Positions 24,306 to 37,021 of a stretch of 64,000 bases of DNA are shown piece by piece. Below the pieces are notes generated by a model that did not search any database, had not been told where the DNA came from, and saw only the letters and a program-made list of their open reading frames with translations. The number at the start of each line of letters is the position of its first letter. Position 1 is the first letter of the stretch. Source of the DNA: Talinum fruticosum (lineage: Eukaryota > Streptophyta > Magnoliopsida > Caryophyllales > Talinaceae); contig JAITYX010000017.1 of NCBI GenBank assembly GCA_021018815.1, forward strand, positions 6,510,001 to 6,574,000, given 5' to 3'. Made by a program: the position numbers and the translations under genes.

Positions 24306-25979
24306 AAATCCCTCCTCCCAGTCCAATTAACCCTTTGAATTTTTCTAAAAATAGGAGATCAAGAGGATAAACCCGCTTACCGAACTAAAAAAATTGCTAT
24401 TATCACAAAACTAGTATGGATCCGTGCTATGCACGGAACAATGTTATATAATGCATAACTTAAGAAATTATTAAATTACTGAGCAATATTGTACCTATGA
24501 GTTTCTTTTTCTCAATTATTTGATTTTATTGAATGATTTTACTTTCAAAAATATTCTTGTACATATTATCCCCTCATAGCGAAAACGATTTCGTGACTCA
24601 TCAAAGTTATCGAACCCAACACATAAAAATCATTAGAGCCCTACACGTATTCATCTTATAATTATTCTAAATTTTAAAAGAATAAAAAAATAATCTAAAA
24701 TAATAAATAAAAAATATTAAAAAATATCATCAAGGTTTTAAGATGATACTCGTGATTTGGAATATTAAGAAGCCAAACCCCTTCAAACAATTTAAATAAT
24801 CCTAACTTATACGAGTTATAGAAATAGTGTGACAATATGTTTGGGTATCAAAAGTTAAATATTAGTAGGAAAAGGAATAATATATGATTGGTAGATATTG
24901 AGTTATATAACCTATATATGACAATAAATATCATTATGTTACGAATTAATATTACAACACAAAGTACATCAAATCAATAAAAGAACATCAAACTATTATA
25001 ACTCATAACTCTCTACAAAGTTAATAATAATTTAACTTAATAGACACTTAGATAAATATTTATATGCAACCAACCTACTAAAACATCATTGACTTAAATA
25101 TTACACGAACTCTTAAAAAGTATAGATATACCCATAATGAGATCTAATTTTTTTAAATTATAAGGTGAATATAATGATTTATCCATTCTTACCTACTTGT
25201 GCACACAAAGATAGTTAAACATATAATGACTACTTATACTGAGATTAATAGTGAAAAATATTATATAATAGAAGTGATCCAAATATATTTAACAATAATA
25301 GGTAATTTGTATCATAGTAAAGGGCATGATAGGTCAATTCGCGGTGTAGGTTAATAAAATCATCTATGTTTTGTACTTATATTGAAAATTAATCGCGATT
25401 TTAGTAGTGAATCAATAGGGCAAAAATATTGATACAATTGATGTTTTATAAATACATATTTTACTCAATTAACAACCAATTGTTTCCCTCGAGACACAAC
25501 TCTTCCTCTCAATTAATGAACACAATAAGAGTAACATGAAGTTGTATTTCGGGATGGCGGGGAGGTTTGATGGCAAATACTCTTCTTTTAATAATTTAGA
25601 AAACTTATAATAGTAAAAGATATGATTTAAATATGTTTATCAATAATAAGTCACGAGATAGACATGTTAGGAAGAAACTAAAATAAATTGTATTTGTAAC
25701 AAAAAAAAAAAAAAATGATCCGTATGTTGTGCAAAAATTTTGAGACAAATGAATTTATTCGAAGTCATATGGGCTTAATAGAAGTTGGCATATTAAGTTT
25801 GCAATCCTTTAAACATAACACAAATTAAAAACTTAAAGTACACAGATTACGATCTAAATCAATATAATTCCTAACTTTTTATTCATTACGTTTTATTCCA
25901 CAACATATTTGAATCATAACTTTCTATCTTGTAGGCATTTTTAATTATTAATATCAAGTATATATAAAGTTGTTACATT

Positions 25980-28900
25980 CTTTTTAGGAATAGTTACTCA
26001 ATTAAGAGCAAAAAACCTTAAGGCGTAGCTTCTCTCTCTAGCCATGGCTAGAAGAGGCCGGCCACGCAAAAACCTATCCAACGCCTCACGAAATCTGCAC
26101 CGCTTGACCACCAATTTAGACCCACATACTCGATCCTCGTCTAGATCTCCGGCAACAACCGTACCGCAAACACTACTGGGCGATGGAACAGAACCGCAAT
26201 CGACTCACAACACGCCCTCCGGGGTCGAGCCACCGACCCCTCAACCTCGGCAGCAGAAGACCCGAACGGCAATGGCATGGAAACAGAAAAACAAGCGAAC
26301 AGGAGCAAGCACCGACCACCCGAGGTAATGCACTCGGCCCGGGACTCATTTGATATCTCCAAGCTTAGGAATGCAGGCCAAAAATTAACATATATTCCCC
26401 CAAGCTTGAAAATGAGATCACATTTACTAAAATTGAGGTAGATGATATTGATTCCGAGATCCGATTTTGGGAATCTGCAATTGCTTGCTATGTGCTAGGA
26501 GCCTCCCCTCCTTTTGTCTGTTGTGAGTGGCTTTATTAGACGTATCTCGGGCTGCCTATAATATTGAAAGGATTGTGATGTCTGAAGAATGGAGTCATAT
26601 TAGTTAGATTTGAGTCAATTGAGGCAAGAGACCAAGTACTCCGAGTTGGGGCCATATCACTTTGACAAAAACCTTTTATCATGCAACCTTGGCATATGAA
26701 TTTTCGGAAGGAAAAAGTAGACCAAGTTCCGTGTGGGTACAACTTCCTGATTTAGACCTCAAATATTGGGGACAGCCTCTCTAAGCAAAATGGCAAGCAT
26801 CTTGGGAAGCCGATAATGGCAGATAAGAATACCCATGATCGACAAAAAGTGGCGTATGCTAGAGTCTTAATTGAAGTTCCTATATTAGATAAAATCCCAC
26901 AACACATACACTATGAGGATGAGACTGGAATACTCCAAAAACAACCTATCACCTTTGAGTGGAAACCCGTGATATGTACACACTTGTAAGAGGTATGGAC
27001 ATGAGGTTACTCAATGCAAGCACAAGGAGGGGACATGGATTTGGAGACCAAAGACTGCCCCACAAACAACAACTATTGAGCATAATAAATCATCTATACA
27101 CGAAGAGGAGGGCTGGATCACGAGTAACCCGTGCCGCAACTAAGAAGACGGCTACTTGCACCAACCACCCCATTATCTAATGCCTATGCAGCCCTGGATC
27201 ATATGATGCCCCTGGCGACACAAAATGTGACCCAAGATCAAGTGACGAGTAATGACCGAATCAAGTCCAAGAGAGAAGCTTGGGAATGAAGGGCGGATGA
27301 GTATGCTACCCTATGGATAACATAGCAATATAGAATGTGAGAGGCCTAAATAGCCCTAATAAGCAGAGAGATGTGCTTCATTTTTGCAATATGAATAAAA
27401 TTGGGCTTATAGGTATGGTAGAGACTAAAGTAAGAGCTTGCAATGTTCCTAAAATTACTACACAGTTCGGAGATTGGCAACACCGCACCAATATTCATGA
27501 GGCACCAAGAGTGAGAGTCTGGTTAATGTGGCTACCAAAGTTCTTCCAAGTTCAGGTGATGGATTCCTCCCCTAACTTATCCACTTGCAAAGTTACCCAT
27601 GTTTTCACTAATAAGCAATTCTACCTCAAGCACTGTCTATGGATCCAATGATGGAGCTGAGAGGAATAAGCTCCGGACACGGTTAGGCCATATCTCAGCT
27701 ACTATGACTGCACCCTGGATGGTGATGGGTGATTTCAACCACCTTTTATACATGGATGACGAGAATAGGCGGTGTGCCGGTTACTTATCGGGATATTTCG
27801 ACTTTCAGAAATGTGTCTACAATACTTGGGCTTCATGACATGAAGTGGAGTGGCGATAGATACACTTGGACAAACAAGCGGGAAGTCTGGATCTAGAATT
27901 TTCTCAAAAATTGACAGAGTCCTTATTAATGGAAACTGGTTGGATATCTTTCCGAATGCGAAAGCTGTGTTTATCTTTGATGAAGCTTCGATCACACCCC
28001 AGGCCTTATTAAGTTTTTTGAGCTACAATCACTTGGCGAAGCTCCTTTCAAGTTCTTTAACATGTGGTCTTCGACCCCTCATTTAAGAACATTGTGCAGA
28101 GTACATGGCGGCCCGTTATTGGAGGCAATAAAATGACTCGAGTCTCAAAGAACTTAAAGCACCTACAGCAGCCACTCGAGGCTATTAAACGAGTGAAATT
28201 TGGTGATATACAAGTTAAATATGCCAAAGCCAAGGATGAGTTAGAGTCCCTTTATGTACACCTCCAACAACGATCGCAGGACCCAACTTTACATAATATG
28301 GAGAACAAGTTGCAAGCTGAAGTTAGAATGTGGAAAGAACGGTCGGTAAGTTTCTACATACAAAAACAAAGGAAGATTGGCTTAATCTCGGGGATTCAAA
28401 CGAACGCTTCTTCTATGACACCTTAAAACTCAAGCATCATGCCAATAGAATATCTTCTTTCCAAAAAGAGGAGGGCGAATGGTGCTGGGATTACCCCAGG
28501 TCACTAACCACTTTGTCCAATTTTTGCTCGATCAACCGGGAAAGGCCGCCATCACCACCGAGCCAATAAATGATGGAATTATAGCTATGGGTGAGACCCT
28601 AACTATCTCATAACAAATCTCATTGATTAAGCCCTTCACAAGAGAGGATGTCAAAAAGGCCTTGTTCTCTATCCCCCTCATAAGAGTCCTGGCCTAGATG
28701 GCTACAGCGAGTGGCTTCTTTAGAGGATGCTTGGGACATTATTGGTGACGACATATGTTCGGCGAGTCCTCGGCTTCTTCCAAGATGGTCATCTACCCCA
28801 AGCATCGGAATGATACAAGCTTAACCTTGATACCAAAAGTCCCCAACCCAACTACTGCAGGTGATTATAGGCCTATAGCTCGCTGTAACACGCTCTACAA

Positions 28901-30795
28901 ATGCATCTCAAAGATGTTATGTGCAAGGCTAAAACAGGTACTACCTTACCTAGTGAATGAAAACCAATCTGCCTTTATTGAAGGCGAGGCTTATAGGCCA
29001 GAATATTATGATATGCCAAGATATTGTAAGATCGTACCACGAGGAAACGGGTATCTCCCGGATGCATGCTAAAGATAGATTTGAGAAAAGCGTATGATTC
29101 TATCTCTTGGGATTTCTTACAAAACCTTCTTCTTAAACTGAAATTCCCAGTTGAATTCGAGTAAATGGATCATGAATGCAGTGACTACATGTTCATACAC
29201 ATTGAATATAAATGGTAGATCTAATGGATGGTTTCAAGGAGAGAAGGGACTCGAGACAAGGGGATCCTGTCTCCCCTTACTTTTTGTCTTATGTATGGAA
29301 TATCTTACCGGAACTCTGCATTTTAAGGTCTGCTCAACAGATATTCAAGTTCCATCCTCTTTGCAAAAGTATGAAACTCATTAATGTGATTTTTGCTGAT
29401 GATCTAATGATATTTTGTAAGGGGCATGTCCAAACCGTAGCAACTGTGAGAGAGGCACTTTCTCATTTCTCTAATGCTACTTGGTTTAACAAGCAAATAC
29501 CCACAAGTCACAGGTGTTCATGGCTGGAACAACAGAGATGACTAGCAAAAAATCCTTGAGCTCACTGGCTTTTGTAGGGGTGAGTTCCCTATAAAGTATC
29601 CGGGTGTACCGTTGACCACCGGAAATAGAAGATTAGTGACTGTCAGCAGCTGGTGGAAAAGATCACTAGAAGAGTTAATTGTTGGACAACAAGACATCTT
29701 TCTTACGCTGGAAGATTACAGTTAATTAACTCTATTTTGATGGCCCTCCATACATATTGGTCCAGCCTATTTATCCTTCCGAAGAAGGTCATCAAGCAAA
29801 TTGAAGACGTCTGCAGGAACTTTCTATGGAATCAAACTGCTGAGTACAAAAAGTGCCGCCAGTAGCATGGTCTACAATCTGTAACCCCAAAAGTGCAGGT
29901 GGCCTAGGGGTGAAGAACCGTATAACCTGGAACAAAGCTGCAGTAGCTAAGCACTTATGGTACCTTATTGATGATAAATGCTGCCTATGGGTAAAATGGA
30001 TCAATGGTTTATACATCAAAGGAGAAGACTGTTGGCGTGTACAAGCCACACCTCAATCAGCCTGGTATTGGAGGCAAATTGTAAAGCCGAGAGGAGAATT
30101 TGCCCCGGGTATTCAAACAACGGATGGAAGGCTAATCATTCGGAGACTATTCTATTGCCGGTGGCTACAAATGGCTGCAAGGTGACACTACAAAACTACC
30201 CCTCACCCGGTTAATCTGGGACAGTACAACTCCGCCCAAGCATGCCTTTTGCTTCGGAGAGCCCGGCTTGCGGACTAACAACACTGGATAGGATACACAA
30301 AATGCACATTGTTGCACTCCCGAGGTGTGTCTCTTATGCCTAGACCAGAATGAAAGTCATGAATATCTATTTTATAGATGCGCATACGATCAGATGATAG
30401 TGCAGAATGTCCTAGCCCATTACCAAATGTGGCAACCTATATACGACATACAAGATGTTGAGCGAGCCTACACCCGTCACGGATACACCAAAGCCCATTT
30501 TAAGATCCTCGGTATATGCATTACCACGATTACATCCCCGATTTGGAATGAAAGAAACTCAAGGTGTTATAACGAGATACTCACGAGACGCCTCTGCAAA
30601 CAACAAGGATGTGCCAAACCCAGATTACAAGCGGAATCAAATTTGTTGCTCTGCACTTGTAAGAAGACAGGATCGAAAGAGAAAATTTTAGGCTTCCTTC
30701 CATAGGGTAAAATGATACCCCTTATGACTTATGTACGTGAGATATGATTTCCTTTGATGCGAGCAATGAAGCTATACTGATTTCATACCAAAAAA
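25980..30795 (+). mobile_element. LINE (L1-like) retrotransposon, 4.8 kb, defective
   Basis: Flanked by the 14-bp TSD AAAGTTGTTACATT (25966-25979 and 30796-30809), with an A-run at its 3' end. Recognisable pieces in order: ORF1 start MARRGRPRKN (26044), a CCHC knuckle (about 26985-27025, ...RYGHEVTQCKH), endonuclease pieces MVETK, MGDFNH and KIDRVL (27340-27950), reverse transcriptase pieces LTLIPKV, DYRPIARCN, NENQSAFIEG, RQGDPVSPY and FADDL (28820-29410), and a zinc-binding RT tail CLLCLDQNESHEYLF (about 30325). Frames change and stops interrupt repeatedly, so it is dead. Confidence 0.92.
28755..29541 (+). pseudogene. LINE reverse transcriptase domain (broken)
   Basis: LTLIPKVPNPTTAGDYRPIA, LRKAYDS, RQGDPVSPYFLS and the catalytic FADDLMIF are spread over three frames with stops between them. 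It is the RT of the LINE at 25980-30795, inactive as read. Confidence 0.85.
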
Positions 30796-31998
30796 AAAGT
30801 TGTTACATTTTTATTATATTAATTTATGATTTCTTAAGGTTTATTAAATCATTCTTACATAGGATCAATGTATTAACCAAATTACTTCCTCGGATAATTA
30901 AATATTTAAATATTATTTTCATAATGTGCCCCTATTGATTTTAATTTTAAAAAATCTTATAATAAATATATTTTGAACTAATACAATTTTATGGCACCAA
31001 GTCAAAAAACATCATCAACAATGAAAAATTAATAATATTAGACAAAATTATTATATTTCAGGCCCAAAATAATTTTGCATATCAATATACATAAAAATAA
31101 ATGAGAGCTAATATACAAACCAAACCCAAAATAAATAAATACATAAATATATATATTTATTTTATTTTATGTTTTAATATATTTTAATTTTCAAATTAAT
31201 TTTCTCTTCGTTTTTGTTATTTTCTAGTCAGTTTGTTAGAAGTTAGAATAAAATTATTCTTCTTGGGTTAATTTTATTTTTATATTATTATAGGGTTTAG
31301 TTAGAGTGTTTTTAATCTATTAGTATTAAATTTAGTTTTTTTCATTTTGATTTTAGGTGTTTAGGATATATTCAGGTCCAAAAATAATTTTAATATTCTA
31401 GTAATTTAATTATTTATTTTCTCATTTACTTAGTGCAGTTTATTATTTGTTTTACTTTATGTTTAAGATTATATTTTTATTTTATTATTTTTAACTCTGT
31501 TTAATTTTTCTGAAAAACTATAAAAAAATATTTTTGGATTTTAGGTTACTTTTATATTTTTTCAGATTTTTGATTTAATTTGTTATATAATTTTGTATAT
31601 TTGTTATTTATTAATTTTCTACTTAGTTTTGTTTTTATTTTCTGTTTTATATTTTTATGAATTAATTAGGATGATTAATTATTATTTAATTTTTATATTA
31701 TGATTAGATAATTTTATAATATATAAATAATTTGATAATTTTTCAAACTTATTTAGTAATTTAGGTTCAAGCATGTTTTTAATTTAATAAATTTATAAAT
31801 TTAGTTTTTTCATTTTTATTTTAGATTTTAGGCTGTTAGGTCCAGAAAATAGTTTAATATTTTGGTAATTTAATTATTTATTTATTTATTTATTTAGTTT
31901 ATTTTATTATTTGTTTAACTTTTTGTTTAAGATTATGTTTTTATTTTATTATTTTTAATTTTGTTTAATTTTTCTGAAAAATTATATTATATTATATA

Positions 31999-32110
<112 letters not shown>

Positions 32111-33074
32111 GAGTCCATAGATGAGTGGAAACTTATTTTTTAAATGATAAATTATTTATTTTTTATTGGACGAAACTTCTTAATTCACTCTGGTTGCACC
32201 ATTTCAAAATTTGAAAAGATTGACATTATATAGTGTATAGATATAGATATAGATATAGATTATTATTATTATTACTAGTACGGATCCGTGCTATGCACGG
32301 AGCAATGTTGTACAATGCACAACTTAAGAAATTATTGAATTACGTAGCGATGTTGTACTTGTGAGTAGGGGTGTACTGCGCCGAGCCGGCTCGCGAGCCC
32401 TCGCGAGCCGGCTCGTATAAAGCTTGCCAAGCCGAGCTTGTGACGAGCCCGAGCCGAGCCGAGCCGAGCCTAGATAGTTATTCGAGCCGAGCTCGAGCTT
32501 GCAATGTTGGAGCTCGTAAGCTCGCCGAGCCTACACGAGCCCATTACAAACGAGCCGAACGAACGAACGAGTAAACGAGCCGAATGAGCCTACCAAACGA
32601 GCCTAAACAATCTCGGCTCGTAGAGCTTACACAAGCTAATTACAAATGAACCTAAACAAATTGAAACAAATGAGCTAAAATTTGTGGAGATTAGTATGTG
32701 AAGAACTTTTTTTCATCACCGATCTAGCAATTAATTTAAATTTTTTAATTTAGCATAATTATTTTGATTTATATTTCTTAAATAAAGAATTTGGTTATAC
32801 CTAATCTATTAAAACTTTTGTTTACCAATTACTAACATTTAATACATGAAAACCCAGAATCAAGATAGATAAAATGTTGATAAGGAATATATGATTCACA
32901 TTAATCTAGTTTACTTTTCGTATAAATAAAAAACATTTTGTGGTTATAAGCTGTAGAATTGGTTAGAGCTTTGTAACTTTTTCTCCTCCTCCTTCAATTA
33001 ATTCATTATATATTTATACCTTTTAAAACTTTAATGAAATAAAATCATTTTATTTAGTCATAATACACGTATTA

Positions 33075-33080
<6 letters not shown>

Positions 33081-33118
<38 letters not shown>
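33081..33118. repeat. (TA)n microsatellite
   Basis: An uninterrupted TA run inside the hAT element. Confidence 0.9.
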
Positions 33119-33123
<5 letters not shown>

Positions 33124-33652
33124 ATTATTTTTTGATATGATTGCCTAAAAATCAGCATGTAAATCTTTTAAAATCAGCAAATATATAATTTTATTATCTT
33201 TTATATGTATATTATCTAAAAATCAATATATATATCTTCTAAAAAAAATAGCAAGTACTTTCATTCCTCTTCTTCTCTTTCACATTGCCTCACTCTCTCT
33301 CTCTCCCCTTACCGCCGCCCGGCCATCTCCGGCGTCCTGCCGCCCGCCGTCTCCGGCGCTCCGCCGCCGCCCACCGCCAATCTCCTCTTGCCTCTCTTGT
33401 TTATTCTTGGTAAGTTGCTCTTGTATAATTAGGATTTTTTCTAAATTTTAAAATAATTATTGTAAAAGAATTTTAATCTTTTCTTGCTGCACTTTAGCAA
33501 CTCTTAACTTTTTTATGATTAAATTTTCAGATCTTGATTAGTGAAGATAGAAGTATTACTTTTTGATTAATTCTCTTTCTTTGAAGGTAAAAACCCTAAA
33601 AGCTCATAACTTTTATTATGTTTCTTGTTCTTAGTTAACTTAATGAACTTTT

Positions 33653-34753
33653 AAAGGTTGAAAATTATTATTAGGACTTATTTATGAAAGATTTTCGTGG
33701 GTTTTATGATTGAAAGAGGTTGATTTATGCATAAGTTATAAATTCTAGGAGAACCAGAAAATTAACCTAAAATTCTCTAACTTTAAAATTTCGCCATAAT
33801 TTATATAATCGTCTAAAAATTTCAAAAAAAATATGATAGATAGATTTATACGTTCTCCATATTTTAGTTTTTGAATTGATTAATTTGGACTTAAATTGAG
33901 AGAGTTATTAATTTTCTCTCGTGACTGCGCAATTTATGACTGAAGCTGACCCATGTGATAAATTTGAGTTTTTATGGTATTTATAATTTTTGGTTGCTGT
34001 TTATCATAAAGTAAAAGTTGTAGGCAACACTTATACCTTTCTATATTGTGCTCATTAATCAAAATCCAATATCAGAATTAAAAGTTATGCCATTTGGAAG
34101 TTCAAGTTAAATTCTGTCCAAAAAATAAAAAGTGAAAAATATGTGGCTTAGTGTTAAATTATTCTTTATAATCAGGAAATAATTATTAAAAATTATTTGG
34201 GTTCTTCAAAGGGTGAAAATTATTATTAGGACTTATTTATGAAAGATTTTCGTGGGTTTTATGATTGAAAGATGTTGATTTATGCATAAGTTATAAATTC
34301 TAGGAGAACCAGAAAATTAACCTGAAATTCTCTAATTTTAAAATTTCGCCATAATTTATATAATCTTCTAAAAATTTCAAAAAAATATGATAGATAGATT
34401 TATATGCTCTCCATATTTTAGTTTTTGAATTGATTAATTTGGACTTAAATCGAGAGAGTTATTAATTTTCTCCCGTGACTGCGCAATTTATGACTAAAGC
34501 TGACCCATGTGATAAATTTGAGTTTTTATGGTACTTATAATTTTTGTTTGCTGTTTATCATAAAGTAAAAGTTGTAGGCAACACTTATATCTTTCTATAT
34601 TGTGCTCATTAATCGAAATCCAATATCAGAATTAAAAGTTATGCCATTTGGAAGTTCAAGTTAAATTCTGTCCAAAAAATAAAAAGTGAAAAATATATGG
34701 CTTAGTGTTAAATTATTCTTTATAATCAGGAAATAATTATTAAAAATTATTTT
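33653..34753. repeat. 555-bp tandem duplication in the hAT leader/intron
   Basis: Two units, 33653-34207 and 34208-34753, are almost identical from GAAAATTATTATTAGGACTT to AATAATTATTAAAAATTATTT. Confidence 0.9.
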
Positions 34754-34866
34754 AGTTCTGTAAGATCATACATTGGGATGATTAGTGTGTTTTTAAAATT
34801 GGACTTCTTGGATAATGTTGATAATTACTTACATACGTATATATCTTGTGCATAGCGAGTGCAAAA

Positions 34867-37021
34867 ATGTCAACAAATAATGACGATGCATTAGCTTCAA
34901 AAGGAAGTAATATGGAACCTGAGCATATTGAAAATGAAGTGAATTTTGACGATAGTGAACGTGTTTCTAACGATGAGCCAATAGAGGAACAAGGAGAAGA
35001 TGATTCAGGTACTTTCAAAGTACTAAAGAGAAAGAGAACATCAAAAGTTTGGGATGATATGGAAATTAATATGGTTAATCGCAAGCCTCAAGGGGCCAGT
35101 TGTAAGCACTCGTAAGAAAAAATTCACATATACAAAAGGGGGCCAACAAGTCATTTGCATAGACACATAGGTGTTTGTTTGCAAAGACAGGAGAATTTAA
35201 GAAACCAGAAAAGAATTAACTTTGTGGCTATTGATGAATGTGATGCTAATGGAAATCAAATGATTTCTTCTTTGCATGATGGGAAACTTGATATGGCCAA
35301 AATGAGGGAACATGCAGCACATTGGATTCTCATGCATGAACATCCATTTTCCATTTTAGAAGAAGAAGGGTTTAATTTGATGATGAGAGAAGGTCGTCCG
35401 GAATGGAAAAAGATCTCACTTCAAAATGGAAAAGTGGATTGTATGCAAGCTTATGATATTGAGAAGAAGAAATTAAAAGTGACCTTGAGAAATGTTGAGA
35501 AAGTTTCCATAACTACTGATTTGTGGAAATCGAAGCCTCAAAAGATTGAGTATATGGTTGTCACTTGGTCATTGGGTTGATACTAATTGGAAGTTACGAA
35601 GCGTGTCTTAAATTTTGTTCACTTACCTCCTCTTCGACGTGGGATGCAAATAGCAGATGCTATCATGAAAGGTTTAAGAGAATGGGAAGTTGATAGCAAG
35701 GTAGGTTTTTACCTCTCTATCTATTGAACATTTAGCTTTATTTTTTATTTTATAATTTTTTTCTATTATTTTTAAATTTAATATTTGATTTATTTTGTTG
35801 TAAGTATTTACCGTGTCGGTTGATAATGCTACAGACTAATGATAGTTGCATAAAGATCATGAAAGATACCATCTTAAGGAGTAGGAAGTTACCATGTGGA
35901 GGTAGATTATTTCATGTTAGATGTGTAGCTCACATTTTAAATATTATGGTTCAACGTGGACTTCAAGAGATAAAAGATGTGATTGAAAATGTCCATGATA
36001 GTGTTGATTATATAACTGGAAGTGATGCAAGAATGAAACTGTTCGAGTGAAATTGTTCAACAGTTGCAAATATCCGAGAGGAAGTTGGTTCTTGAAAGCA
36101 AGACACGATGGAATTCTACTTATGATATGTTGACAACTCGCACTAAAGTTTAAGGATGTATTCCCAGATTTGCTGAGCGAGATCCTAGTTACGAATACCT
36201 TCCTAGTGATGAAGGTTGGGAGAATGTGCAGAAGCTGATTCCCATTTTAAAAGTTTTTAAATCTGCCACTGATATTATCTCCGGGTCGAATATCCAACAT
36301 CTAATCTATTTCTTTCTTATGTGAGTACGATAAAAGAATTGTTAGATAAACATCGATATTCAGCGAGATGATTTCATTTGTTCCTTTGTAGGGAAGATTA
36401 AGGATAAATTTGATAAATATTGGAGTGAATGCAACTTACTTATGTCTATAGCAGCGAGTGTTAGATCCTAGACTGAAAGATGGGGGCTATTGAATTGACA
36501 TTCCCAAGTTTGTATCCTCCACATGAAGTTCAACAAAATATTAAAAAGTAAGGGATGCTTTGTATGAGCTTTACTCCGAGTATGCTTCGGAAATGAGTTT
36601 TTGTGTTGAGGATGTTGGGGAAAGTGAGGCAAGATCTTGTATGGGAAACGATATAATTGATCCAATGAACTCTCTCCTGCAACGAGTGGCTACTCAAAAA
36701 GTAATACAACCTCGAAAGTGTGATTTGGATTCATATTTTGAGGAAGGTAGTTATACAATGACAGCCACGAAGTTCATTCATTTGATATTCTCAGTTGGTG
36801 GAAACAACGTCAAGAGAAGTATGGAGTTTTGTGTCGAATGGTCTGCTGATATACTTGCTGTACCCATTACAACGGTGGCTTTGGAAGCAACATTTAGTGC
36901 AGGAGGTAGAGTGATTGATCCATATCGTAACTCATTAGATCCTAAAACGGTGGAAGCTTTGATATGTGGAGGTGATTGGTTCCGTCATCTACATGGTGTC
37001 ACAAAAAGAAGAGAAAGGTAG
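34867..37021 (+). pseudogene. hAT (BED/RICESLEEPER-like) transposase, disrupted
   Basis: From the ATG at 34867: an acidic N-terminus, then a BED zinc-finger region around 35080-35190 where a TAA (35113-35115) interrupts after CKHS. HLHRHIG follows. The central part has VSITTDLWKS and YMVVTWS (to a stop at 35580), then GGRLFHVRCVAHILNIMVQ (about 35900). The C-terminal dimerisation motif ADILAVPITTVALEATFSAG with VEALICGGDW lies at 36845-36980. Several frameshifts and stops, and possibly introns, prevent one continuous frame. Predicted non-functional as read, though most domains are recognisable. A final TAG closes the frame at 37021. Confidence 0.85.
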
